A DNA stretch of 64,000 nucleotides from Mixophyes australis. Taxonomy: Eukaryota; Chordata; Amphibia; Anura; Limnodynastidae. The notes below the pieces were generated by a model, which was not told the DNA's origin, made no database searches, and saw nothing but the letters and a program-made list of their open reading frames with translations. The stretch spans positions 188,107,850-188,171,849 of the forward strand of contig JAVHZZ010000006.1 of the NCBI GenBank assembly GCA_036250195.1. The letters run 5' to 3'. Positions 36,812 to 47,642 of the stretch are shown in pieces (positions within the stretch are counted from its first letter, which is position 1; every line of letters starts with the position of its first letter). The translations under genes were made by a program, and so were the position numbers.

Positions 36812-37000
36812 GGGGTAAATGTATCAATATGCGGGTTCTTCAACACCCGCGTGTTCCGCCTCTTCCGCGATTAAATTTCAAGCGGCGCTGCATTGTAAAG
36901 GGAAGTTAACCCTTTACAATGCAGCGCCGCTTGAAATTTAATCGCGGAAGAGGCTGAACACGCGGGTGTTGAAGAACCCGCTTATTGATACATTTACCCC
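36812..37000. mobile_element. near-perfect 189-bp hairpin MITE
   Basis: Two arms of about 92 bp separated by only about 5 bp. The left arm begins ggggtaaatgtatcaa and the right arm ends ttgatacatttacccc. Inner arms gcggcgctgcattgtaaag and ctttacaatgcagcgccgc are exact complements. I see only isolated differences between arms. Flanks are cat on both sides, compatible with a 3-bp duplication. The high arm identity suggests a young copy. Confidence 0.93.
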
Positions 37001-38171
37001 CATGTCTATGTTTCCTTTGCAGTTTCATCAAGTCCAGGCATGTTTACCGCCGTATGGCCCATGTGTGGCCTGATGGAAGATCACTGCAGATGGCGATACA
37101 GAACTGCCCATCGGTTTATTCCTATGTAGGTCTCCCTTACTGAGGGCCAGCAATCTGCACTCTAGCGCTCACAGACAGCTAACATCTTATTGTCATGGAT
37201 TTTATTGGTCATCTGCTACTATTAATTCACAGGTTATAAAAAATGTGTAAAGTATAGAAAAGCCCAGTGGGGGTCAAATTAAAAATAGACATATACATAA
37301 TTCTGACTTTAAAAGAAAAAATTCTGACATTGGAACTCATAATTATTAGAAAAAAAAGCCAGAAGACTCTAAGTTGTCTGACTAAGCTGTGATACAGCAC
37401 GAAAATCTATATACTCTCTACTAACATCCAATATCAGTGTATTAAGAGGTGACATCACCCCACTCCTTAAACCACCATTAATTAAGCTGTCTTGTCAAGT
37501 AATGATGACCATTGCAGGGACACTGAGTCATACATGCGGAGAGTATCTTGCTACCTTGTAGGTGACAAGTCACAGAGCTTTGTATGACACTGCAGGAACC
37601 ATTTTCTCATTTTAAAATATAATCACATTGTTCTGCTGTTAGGGTCAGGTTTAACTTATGGTTTTGAAAGAGTAAACGAGTTTTGATCAAAGTCCTACTT
37701 TCTCCTAACCCTTCACCCGCAGCATACTCTCAATATCGGCAAATAAGTAAATCAAATTATGAGTCCCTGACACAAAACCCAGCAACTGCTATCAAAAACA
37801 TGATTATATTTCAATGTGACAGGCAGCTAAGCTCAGAATCCCAGCTCCCTGCCCCCTGAGCATAGGCAGTGATATATGTGACTTTTTATGGAGCCATTAT
37901 TTTTAAATTTATTGTGTTGTATTGAACAACACTAAGAGGTGCTGTCTGTACAGATCAGTGGTGGGCAAAAGCAGCCAGGAGGGGAGTCAAATGCAGTCTT
38001 CAAAAGGCTTCCCTGTGGTCGGGGCTTCCATCAAAAAGCGTGAGGCCCCCACTAACTAGCAAACAGGGCCCCTAACTAATGCTTTCCCCACAATACAGGG
38101 ACAGAACTTTACATGATATGGTCTATGGTAGACAAGGATGACAGAGTGTCAGCCCTCAAAATTGCACTCTT
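37001..38171. other. no gene recognised
   Basis: AT-rich sequence without repeat ends or coding motifs. Confidence 0.45.
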
Positions 38172-38300
38172 ATAGTATTATCATTATTGTTATTATCATT
38201 TATTTGTAAGGCGCCACAAGGTTTCTGCAGCACTGTGCACAGTACAAACAGTTGACATTACAGGATAACAGCACAAACCGAGCAAACCAAAACAAGACCT
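38172..38300 (-). repeat. possible LINE/SINE 3' tail, antisense
   Basis: tattatcatttatttgtaag followed by gcgccacaagg and ctgcagcactgtgcacagta resembles the reverse complement of the cagcgctgcgg...ggcgctatataaat tail found on V-SINEs and the LINE here. Only the tail portion is visible. Confidence 0.5.
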
Positions 38301-39540
38301 AGAGTTCCACATGGATAGCGGAAGGAACTCAGGATTACATACAAATAGCAGAGTGTCAGGAATTCAGGATCGCAAAAGATAGCAGAGTGTCAGGAACTAG
38401 AGATTGTACACGGGTAGCAGAGTGTCAGGAACTAGAGATTGCACACAGGTAGCAGAGTGTCAGGAACTAGAGATTGCATACGGGTAGCAGAGTGTCAGAA
38501 ACTCAGGACTGCACATGGAAAGCAAAGTGTCAGGAACTAGAGATTGCACACGGGTAGCAGAGTGTCAGAAACTCAGGACTGCACATGGAAAGCAAAGTGT
38601 CAGGAACTAGAGATTGCACACGGATAGCAGAGTGTCAGAAACTCAGGACTGCACAGTGGCTTAGTGGTTAGCACTTCTGTCTCACAACACTGGGGTCATG
38701 AGTTCGATTCCCGACCATGGACTTATCTGTGTGGAGTTTTTAGGTTCTCCCCGTGTTTGCGTCGGTTTCCTCCGGGTGCTCCGGTTTCCCCCCACACTCC
38801 AAAAAAACATACTTGTAGGTTAATTAGCTGCAATCAAAATTGACCTTATTCTCTATCTCTCTCTCCTTTCCTGTGTGTGTACATGTTAGAAAATTTAGAC
38901 TGTAAGCTCCAATGGAGCAGAGATTGATGTGAGTGAGTTCTTTGTACAGCCCTGCAGAATTAGTGGCGCTATATAAATAGCTGATGATGATGATGACTGC
39001 ACATGGAAAGCAGAGTGTCAGAAACTAGAGACTGCACATGAATAGCAGTGTCAGGAACTCAGAAGTGCACATGGAAAACAGAGTGTCAGGAACTAGAGAT
39101 TGCACATGAATAGCAGTGTCAGGAACTCAGGAGTGCAGATGGAAAGCAGAGTGTCAGGAACTAGAGATTGCACATGAATAGCAGTGTCAGGAACTCAGGA
39201 GTGCACATGGTAAGCAGAGTGTCAGGAACTAGAGATTGCACATGAATAGCAGTGTCAGGAATTCAGGAGTGCACATGGAAAGCAGAGTGTCAGGAACACA
39301 CATTTGCACACTGATACAAAGATGTCAGAAACTCAGGATTGCACACTGTGAACAGGTTGCCAGGATATCATGATTGCACACAGTTAACAGTTTGCCAGGA
39401 TATCATGATTGCACACAGTTAGCAGGTTGCCAGGATATTATGATTGCACACTGCTAACAGGGTGTCCGGAACTCAGGATTGCATAATTGGTAGTAGACTT
39501 TCAGGATACCAGGAACTGAGCCGGATCACCAGAATTACAA
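38300..39540. repeat. about 35-bp minisatellite split by a V-SINE
   Basis: Units follow agcagagtgtcaggaact plus agagattgcacacgggt. Variants carry caggactgcacatggaa or lose a few bases (gaatagcagtgtcagg), giving a two-type alternation on both sides of the SINE. Units degenerate after about 39300 into ggttgccaggatatcatga types. On the minus strand the core reads like the TTCCTGAC repeats seen in LTR leaders here, so it may be an expanded LTR-internal repeat (inference). Confidence 0.9.
38656..38994 (+). mobile_element. V-SINE copy D, TSD gactgcaca
   Basis: Inserted in the 35-bp array. Begins gtggcttagtggttagcac with B-box-like gagttcgattcccgacc, a core with gtttcctccgggtgctccgg, and a tail ending in gatgatgat. 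Perfect 9-bp duplication gactgcaca at 38647-38655 and 38995-39003. The uninterrupted unit is visible in neighbours as actcaggactgcacatgg, proving the empty site. It lacks the first bases seen in copy C. Confidence 0.95.
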
Positions 39541-39744
39541 CAGTGAAGGTGCATAAGCTCAACAACGATCTGGCCCTGATAGCCGGGAGAGTCTGTTACT
39601 TGCTGTTACTTGCTGAAGACTGAGATGTTTAACTGTTATCTTGCTGGAAGAGCAGAAGTCTAGGATGTGGCAACACCTATGGTTGGAGTATGGTCAATCA
39701 CAAAGTACACAGACAGCATTCCTGACATCATCATCTGCATCATC

Positions 39745-39852
39745 AACATTTATTTATATAGTGCCAGCAAATTCCGTAACGCTTTACAATTGAGGATAAA
39801 CACAGTTATATACAATACTGGGTAGTACATACAGAGGTAAGTGGGTCCTGCG
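39745..39852 (-). repeat. LINE 3' tail, antisense
   Basis: atttatatagtgccagcaaa then ttccgtaacgctttacaatt and a run ending cagaggtaagtgggtcctgc match the 3' end of the minus-strand LINE at about 29720-29815 block for block. Only about 100 bp survive, as expected for a strongly 5'-truncated copy. Confidence 0.75.
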
Positions 39853-40221
39853 TTTCCTTTACACTTTTACCATGATCTCGTAACTGGCAAAATTAGTTTG
39901 TGTAAATCAGCATAACATCCTTTGCAGTGAACCAGGGTAGGGCCCAGCAGTGATACCTATTTACCAGTTTGCCCCCGCCCCCCCTGCTCAATCTCCAGCC
40001 CAATAGAGGTCCACGGAGAAATCACCCGAGCATGTGATAAGCAGAAAGGGTTTTGGTGCAGAAGATGAGGGTTGTGTGGTCCCGCTTTCATGAAGTCAGT
40101 ACTGTGAATTGTTATTCCTTAAGGCTGGCCTAGTTGGGCATGATTGTGTGCCATTTACCTACTAGCGGTGTGTGCCCTAATTCCCATACCACATGGATAT
40201 CCAGTACTTTGCCTCCAAGGT

Positions 40222-40395
40222 CGAGACTTAATAAACTGCGGTTGTGAAAAAGCAGAGATGTTGCCTTTAGCAACCAACCAGATTCTAGTTATCATTTATT
40301 TAGTACATTCTACAAAATGACAGCTAGAATGTGATTGGTTGCTATAGGCAACATCTCCAACTTTTCAAACCCGCAGTTTAGTAAATATATCTCCC
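40222..40395. mobile_element. hairpin MITE (ggcaacatctcc family), copy 1
   Basis: Arms carry agatgttgcctttagcaacc and ggttgctataggcaacatct, with outer aaactgcgg and cccgcagtttagtaaat. About 174 bp, moderately diverged. The same family is at 55054 and 63279. Confidence 0.85.
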
Positions 40396-42247
40396 TAGTC
40401 CCTAATAGTATCTGATGAAGCTAAACACCTAATCCCGGCTGTGCATCTAGCATGTGGTCACAAACTTACACTTTATTTCAAATTGCACTTATTTTAAGAT
40501 ATGTGCAAGTCAAAATACAGTGTTTTGTAGGCATATTTGTAAGTGCACAGGATAAACATACCACAATTAAATCAACAAAATAAACATTTGCATCAGTCTC
40601 TGACACAAACAGCCTTGCATTGCACAGAATTACTTTTTAGTGGCAGCTTTTGTCTTTTTTCTTTTTTTTTCAATCTGGATATCTAATTACTCTTAACAAG
40701 GCTCCTTTCCATTCTGGACTAAAATAGATCATTTCCTATAGGCGCATCAGCTCCCCCCTGACCTTGATGACCTCTAGTGGTCTGTAGAACACACAGAGCA
40801 GGTTATAATTCACTGCCACAGAGACTCTCTCCCTGCACCTATGCAGAGGAAAGATTTATATAGTCTTTCTACCTACAAAACAAGGTTGTGCAGCTTTTTA
40901 AAAATAATTGTGGACACCAGGGATGTGCAGTACATTATATCATTACTCCTTCCTGTTTCAGACCACCAGAGATTAATGTATTATTAACCCTTTTCTGACA
41001 GCATACTTCCAGTCCAGCTGCTTATCAATGCTTTGTGACATTAACCCCTTCAATTACGACACCCTAGAGAATGAGTACAGGAACCTTTTCCTACCAAAGA
41101 CTCCCAGGTTAGCAATGTAGGAACCTCTTCCTGCTACAGCTGACAGCAGGTCGATTTATTACCCCCTTCCTGTTAAATCCCCAGGGTAACATTCATTTTT
41201 TCATGTCAGAGACCCCCTGAATATGCACTAGGTTATGTGTAAGCAACTTTACAAAGGCCAGGTTTAACCCTTCAGCCACCAGACAGATGTAGTAATGAAG
41301 AGAAATGAGGCACGGACTGACTTTTCTTTAATTATAATTATTTTGCTATCAGGGACATAAAGAATAATATATTAACCTTTTCCTTGCAACTTGAACAATG
41401 ATTTTTTTCCCTTCCATAACAGAATTTTTTAATGACCCACAAAAACATTTAAACAGTTAAAATATTTCTTTATGAGAATACCATCCGGAAGGTCTGCATT
41501 AATAATGTATGGATTCGCTGTAACATGTCCAGTTTTTATAGTTCTATTTCTAGATCCCTAAACTTAGAAGGCAAGGATTCCTAGGAAGTTTTGTTAAATG
41601 ATATCCTCTAAATACAAGCACGATCATTACTATCAATTCAATTAATGTGTAAATTAGTGGAGTAATATTTCATGCACTAAAACATACCCTATAATATAAC
41701 CCCATTCACACAGCGTAAATAATCTGCCCCACAAACTTCCTACCTAATTTACTATTGTATGTACCTAGGCTGAATGAATTAAAAGGGCAAGCAAGTTTTT
41801 CTTACACATCAATTAATTCAGTATATGATGGTTAAAGTCTATAAAGTTTAAAGTTCGGGTGCAGAGCATTTGATACTAGGTGAGTGAGGTCATATTAGAG
41901 AGTCTGCTAAAATAACAGCACTCATTGAGACATTTCCTTTAAAGGTTATTTCCAAAAGTCCCTTTCTAATGCAGTGTAAATGCTTTCTGCACCATTTTTT
42001 GCACATATGCATCTGATTTTAAGTAATGTAGATACATTTTCCATGTGAAAACGGCAACGTCGGTACTTGCAAAATTTAGCATCTTCTGAAGGGAGGAGAT
42101 AGGCATTTCTCCCTAAGTGCAGGTTAGGTGCATAGAGGCTAGTTATGCACCCACATGCAAAAGCACAATGTAGTTTTACGGACCGATATCATTCAAATGG
42201 TAGTAAAGGTATGGAGAAGATGCATTGCAGGAAGGGGGGGGGGGGGG
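40396..42247. other. no gene recognised
   Basis: AT-rich, largely single-copy-looking sequence. Repeated phrases such as aacccctt and ctcttcctgc occur without a clear unit. No exon-like frame. Confidence 0.45.
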
Positions 42248-42535
42248 CAGTGGCGCACGCAGGGGGGGTTTCTGAGTCTCCAGAAACCCCCCCCCCCCTG
42301 CGCTAACTAAGTGGCCGTTATAGCTGCACTGTCCTATACAGCAGCCGCGGCGCTGTCAAAGAAGCGTCCGCGGAGGTGCTGTAGTGTATACAGCACAGGC
42401 GTGGACGCTTCTTAGACAGCGCCGCGGCTGCTGTATAGGACAGCGCTGAAGAAACGGAGCTGCTGCTCTCGCTGGGGTGGTTTTTTTTTGGGGGGGGACG
42501 ACCCCTGCCCCGACAATCCTCTGTTCGCCCCCCCC
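42248..42535 (+). mobile_element. GC-rich TIR element, copy 1
   Basis: Left terminus cagtggcgcacgcaggggg, right side ctctgttcgccccc. The interior contains a CpG-rich palindrome with gtcctatacagcagccgcgg on one arm and ccgcggctgctgtataggac on the other (about 42331-42444). It is surrounded by G runs that hide any TSD. The copy at 43012 is the same element in opposite orientation. Confidence 0.85.
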
Positions 42536-43011
42536 GGGGGGGGGGGGGGGGCTGTTTAGCAATGAGGCCACTGAGCATTTTTCTCCTCGCTTGAATGTTG
42601 CATGTCATTGGAGATGGTGGAAGCCATGCTTTGACCAATATTTTCTCAATTGACACTTTTCAACGAACAAGCCGGAAACATTTTATAAAGACAACCCAAT
42701 GTCACATGATTCTCACGATTAATTTAAGCTATAAATGAAGCAAATCAGGAGAGTGGACGAGATGGGGGAATCCATATGATGGAATTCATCGCAAATCACA
42801 TCATTTTGGCCCTAACCCCTATGGCGTAATGATAGCGGCAAGTTGGATTTTTGTGTAACATTTTTACTACTTTCATCGTGTGCGTTACTAGTCAGACCCA
42901 CAATAACGTACAAGTAGGCAGAAAATGATTTTCTCCAATACTAGAATTTGGGTGTGTATTAGGTGGATAAATAGTTACATTTGCTCAAAATGAAAAGCTA
43001 TACATACCTGC
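42536..43011. other. no gene; G-run and probable repeat scrap
   Basis: Starts with a G-run. The remainder, including atcacatcattttggcccta near 42797, resembles the interior of the catacttgcc MITEs and may be a fragment of one. Confidence 0.4.
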
Positions 43012-43305
43012 CAGGGGCGAACGGAGGATTGTCGGGGAACCCCCCTGACCCCCCAAAAAAAAACACCCCCAGCGAGAGCTGCTGCGCATGCGCAGCAGCT
43101 CCGTTTCTTCAGCGCTGTCCTATACAGCAGCCGCGGCGATGTCTAAGAAGCGTCCGCGGCGGTGCTGTATACACTACAGCACCGCCGCGGACGCTTCTTT
43201 GACAGCGCCGCGGCTGCTGTATAGGACAGTGCAGCTATAGCAGCCACTTAGTTAGCGCAAGGGGGGGTTCTGGAGACTCAGAAACCCCCCCTGCGTGCGC
43301 CACTG
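43012..43305 (-). mobile_element. GC-rich TIR element, copy 2 (inverted)
   Basis: Termini caggggcgaacggaggattg and cctgcgtgcgccactg. Flanks share cctgc (43007-43011 and 43306-43310), consistent with a 5-bp duplication. The internal palindrome at about 43108-43230 has arms of roughly 60 bp around gctgtatacactacagc. With copy 1 it forms a large inverted repeat spanning about 1 kb. Confidence 0.85.
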
Positions 43306-43447
43306 CCTGCGAGTTTTGCACTTTCAAAAAATGACCCTTATTGTCCAACTTGGCATTAGTAGGCAAATACAAACTAATTACTGCCTGCCTGCTGTTGTTT
43401 CAATGCAGATTTGCACCTTTGAGCAATGTTAGTAAATAGCACTCATA

Positions 43448-43625
43448 GGGGAAATTCAATTGGCAGCATTACTCTTGAAAGTAACGCAGCTTGCGCACGA
43501 TTACCATTCATACGGTAATTTTAACCCGGATTTCTGCAAAAATCAGCGTTAAAAATGACCGTACTAATGGTAATAGTGCACAGGCCACATTACTATCGAG
43601 AGTTACGCAACCAATTGAATTCCCC
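43448..43625. mobile_element. hairpin MITE, ggggaaattcaattgg type
   Basis: Termini ggggaaattcaattgg and ccaattgaattcccc enclose imperfect arms with gtaacgcagcttgcgcac/gtgcacaggccacattac. Directly after it, ggggccaattcaattagc (43631) looks like the beginning of a second, partial copy of a related element. Confidence 0.8.
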
Positions 43626-43789
43626 CTATAGGGGCCAATTCAATTAGCTATGAGGTTTCGTAGTAACCTCCTGGCTATGTTACTGCGTGATGTTGTATTA
43701 TTATTATCATCATTAATCTTTATAGGGCACCACATGAGGTCAGCAGCTCCTACCTGTTGTCAGTAGTGATCTTTGCTTATTATTACAAG

Positions 43790-44400
43790 AGAGTCCCCTA
43801 TAGACGAACGCTATTAAATAATGACAGTGTTGCATTCGAGCTTGCACTTACCCGAAAGGGTTAACAATGATGTAGACCCGACCAATGAGGTTGAGGGGAA
43901 GGTCTTGTGGATTTGTATAGTATCCTGTACTTCCTGGTCTGAGTCACTCGGCTGGCAAATTCCCGCCCACTCACGCCATTTGGTTTAAGTTTTAGTAATG
44001 TTGGTTTGTTTAACCTGGTCATTAGGGCTTATATCTAGTTGGTGGGGGAGGAAGGCACTGCGATCAGCGGCTGATATATACGGCTCTATCGTGATTGGCC
44101 CAGGAATCTGTCCCCTTACAAGGCAATCGGTAACTCTTGTCCCTTCCGTGGGGAGGGGCCTCGTCCGGCTCAGTGAGGGAGGGGGAGTGAGTAGTGAGGT
44201 GAGTGCAGTTTACTCTGACGCCAGGTTAGGGCCGGCCAAGCAGTGGGGTTATGAGAGAAGTGGGTGGACTTAAGGCTATATTGCCATGTCCACGCTTGGT
44301 TGGGTATCGCTGGAGCTGATCCACAGTGCTCTTTCTCCGCCACCAGGCTTAATTAGGTTATAATAAAATACTTAAGTGCCACTTTACTCAAGTCTCCCTG
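43790..44400 (+). other. CpG-containing, promoter-like or LTR-like segment
   Basis: Contains CCAAT-like accaatgagg, TATA-like gctgatatatacgg, GC-rich blocks (44140-44240) and aataaaatacttaag near 44363, in the order expected of an LTR. No TG...CA ends or TSD could be fixed. Alternatives are an old LTR of another family or a CpG-rich patch of other origin. Confidence 0.3.
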
Positions 44401-46004
44401 TCTTTATTTTATAGAAGTTGGTTATCTTATTCAGGGTATGGTAAGGCGATAAAAGGCATACACAGTGAACTATTTATTGCTCGCACCTCATAAAGGTGCA
44501 AGAGAAAATTAGCAAGGTTTTCATTACCGTAATTGCTGGTAATGCAGGCAGAAACAGCCGTGAAGTTACTATGGAACCTCGCTGCTAATTGACTCGCCAC
44601 ATAATCTGCACATGTTGGTGTCTCTAAGAAGGTTTTAATGTCTAAAAGATTTCCACTCATAACGGTATTGTCCCTAAGCATTCCATCCCATAAAATGATA
44701 ATACATTTGTTTAGAACATCTGCCTATAACGGGATTACTCCTACTTGTACCAACAGGGAGCAACTGCAATTTGGTTTACTTAAAAAAACAATAACAAATT
44801 ATTCCCCTGAAAGATGCAACTCTGCCCTACATGGATGGAAGGCAGCCATTTTGTTAGGAATTTTGCCATAGTATCTCTGCCTAAATGATATTAGTAGCTT
44901 TTAGTAAACTGAGGCTGCATTCTCGTAAATGTTTAGCATACAAGATGGCTACCACAAGTCTCTTTAGGTGACCAGTAAACTTTATGTCCCAGTCTGCTTT
45001 GAAATTGTACCTATTATCTTGCTGATCACAAAGGACTGTATTACATGGCTTAGTTCATGGCTTAATCATTTTAAGTCTGTTTCAGGAAATGGTTAATGCT
45101 GCATTTAACCAAACAGATGTTTTCTATAAGTAAGAAAGAACATAAAAGAAAGCGGAAACATAAAGTGTTGATATGTAATTCTAACCAGGCACACATCAGT
45201 ATAATAGAGACCATAGAAGAAGAGATGCAAGAAGAAGAAATAAAGGGAACAGATGGAAAAGATGAGCGTAGAGAGTGATGGAACGTCAGACTAAAGGTAG
45301 AAGTGGTGGAAAAGGGCAGGAAAATGAGAAATACCTGGAGATGAAGGGATCATACAGATTTATTTTCTATACAGGATGTGAACTTGTGAACCTATTAGAT
45401 TGTACTACCTAGAACAAAACTGCCTATTCTCCTACTCTAGGAGCATCCTTAGTTTTGGGGAGTCCTCCTGACACTTGTGTAAGACCTGGATTTTGTGATC
45501 TTCTTTTGAGTTTTGAAATGAGCGGGGTCAAATGATGAAAGACCTGTATCTTGACAAATATTCATGAATGTCTCTGAAATCTCTGATTTCTCATGTAATA
45601 AGCCCCTGATGCATTCTGCGATGGCCATTTAATGGAGAAAACTGCTGTGTTCTCCGTTTTAATGGGTCATGTAGCTTGATGCATAGACCCCATAGAGACC
45701 AGAAATGAGCACAAACTGTTTTGGGTTTTTTTGGTATGACTTGTTGAGAATCTATAATGCTTGAAAAGTGCTTGACAATTCCATCCCCATTGTTTTCCTA
45801 GAACAAGGTCCACTATGTAGCACAGCCAGTATTCAAAGTGGGTAGTGCTCTCCATGACCCAATTCATCAGGGAAAGTGTATTTGGCCATAATCAACTTAC
45901 AGTGAGGGTGCGCCAAGCTTGAGTGCATACAGCCATGTCCGAATCAAGCGCTGGCCATCTCACAGGTTTTCTTCCATATCTCTTGCCCCAGCTATAGGGC
46001 TAGT
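44401..46004. other. no gene recognised
   Basis: AT-rich sequence. A short lysine/glutamate-rich frame at 45096-45278 is a composition effect of A-rich DNA. Confidence 0.45.
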
Positions 46005-46191
46005 CCAGTGGATCCCAAACTTTTTCAGTTCAAGGTACTCTTAGGGTCTCCATAAATTTTTCAAGGCACCTTTAAGCCAAACTAATTACCAAGTAGTCCC
46101 CCACCTTGCTTACCATTGGCCCTGGTCGAGGCACCCTTGTGAGATCGCCAAGGCACCCCAGGGAGCCTAGACACACAGTTTGGGAACCACG
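46005..46191. mobile_element. hAT MITE with 8-bp TSD gggctagt
   Basis: Termini ccagtggatcccaaactttt and cagtttgggaaccacg are the classical CAGTGGTTCCCAAACT-type inverted ends of hAT elements. Perfect duplication gggctagt at 45997-46004 and 46192-46199. Non-coding interior of about 190 bp. Confidence 0.92.
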
Positions 46192-47242
46192 GGGCTAGTA
46201 TAAGTCCTGAGTCCTAGTGATGTCAGTATCGTATGTATGATACATGTGTCTGCAATCAGGAGTAAGTGTAAAAATGTCTGTTGTGTACAGTAGACATTAA
46301 GGACAGCCGAATAAATGTTTTTCCAAGGATAAAAAAATTATAAAAATAAACATTGTTTTTAAATTTCCATTTATAATCATAAATGTCTACATTATTCACT
46401 GGTAACATTAATTACTTTTTTTTTTTTTTTTTCTGAATGATCTATTGAGATTTTATATTCCACGTATTGTATGTATCCTGCAGTGTCTGGTCTAGTAAAA
46501 CTACACAACGGTAAACTAATATTTAGGGTTCTATCTAATAAGGTTTAGAATTATTAGTCTAGAGCTCTTGGAGAGCTTCAGCATACTGAGAACACTACAT
46601 AACAGACAATTTATCACCTTGCCTCTTGGTCACCAACATGCTCTCATACCTGTCACTGTAGTCACCAGCTGCTCGATGAAGGAGTGAGCGTAGTGCCTGA
46701 CACTGTGAGAAGAATAAAAATACTTCCTATCTCTCGTGTCCCTACTCTTCTCACAATGGTAGTCACCACACTGAGACGAGCAGCCAGTGACTGAAGTGAT
46801 GGGTGAAGATGGTTAACGGCATGTTGTGGTTCAGAAGACTAGGTGAAAAACTAGTCTTTATCACCCCTAGGATGGTGACACCTGGGAAGTGGCCTTCACT
46901 TTGCCTCATGTGAGGAACAATCCTGAGCAGGGTTTCCAAATATTTCCAAATGTTAAAGGTATAGTAAATTAAGAATTCACAGGGGCTAACATAGGATTGA
47001 TATAGGCACCATTCCACTTGACTTTTTCTGAAATGTCACATTTTTTCCATTTTTATATATTTATAACATATAATATACACAAAGCTACATTGAACAATGA
47101 ATGTTATGCATGGTGGTCATGTATGGTACTGCAGCATTTTGGCTACAATTATATTTTTATGGACAATATTTCTTGGTTTTTGTATAGCCCGTTAACCATG
47201 TCAGTGGAAATAACGCCAAAACAAAACACATTTATATATGTT
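46192..47242. other. no gene recognised
   Basis: AT-rich sequence with a T-run near 46417-46432. No assignable features. Confidence 0.45.
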
Positions 47243-47575
47243 TGGTGCCGGGTAAATGTCGGCACTTAATCTGCCGACATTAAAATGTCGACAGGCTAAA
47301 TGCAGACACTTGCATTGTGTGACAAGTGGACAATGTCACATTGCTGCCATTAAAAAACAGGTCCAGGGTATAGCAGTCGGACCCAGTGGCATGGGTCTTT
47401 TAATGTCGGCAATGTGGTTGGCAACATTGTCAATGTCGCCAATCACACTGACGACATTGTCCAATTGTCACACAATGCAAGTGTCAGCATTTAGCCTGCC
47501 AACATTTTCATGTCCGCAGATTAAGTGCCAACATTTACAGCATCGGATAAAAGTATGGCACTGTTTGGTGCCGGC
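47243..47575. repeat. about 330-bp foldback element with TGTCGACAT motifs
   Basis: Left arm about 47252-47325 (ggcacttaatctgccgacat, gctaaatgcagacacttgca) pairs with the right arm about 47462-47538 (tgcaagtgtcagcatttagc, tccgcagattaagtgcc). The middle is rich in further short inverted motifs (caatgtcggcaatg types). Arms are diverged by scattered substitutions. No coding capacity. Confidence 0.85.
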
Positions 47576-47642
47576 TCAACTGAAAGTGGATTAGCCCTGA
47601 TATATTATATAGTAGGGAAAAAAATTAAAACCCTTATTTAGA

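Noticed and set aside
42318..43202. Two similar GC-rich frames on opposite strands
   Set aside because: They are the same palindromic TIR element read from its two inverted copies, not a gene pair.
45096..45278. Lys/Glu-rich 60-codon frame as a nuclear protein exon
   Set aside because: Its composition follows A/G-rich DNA, and there is no family motif or exon boundary evidence.
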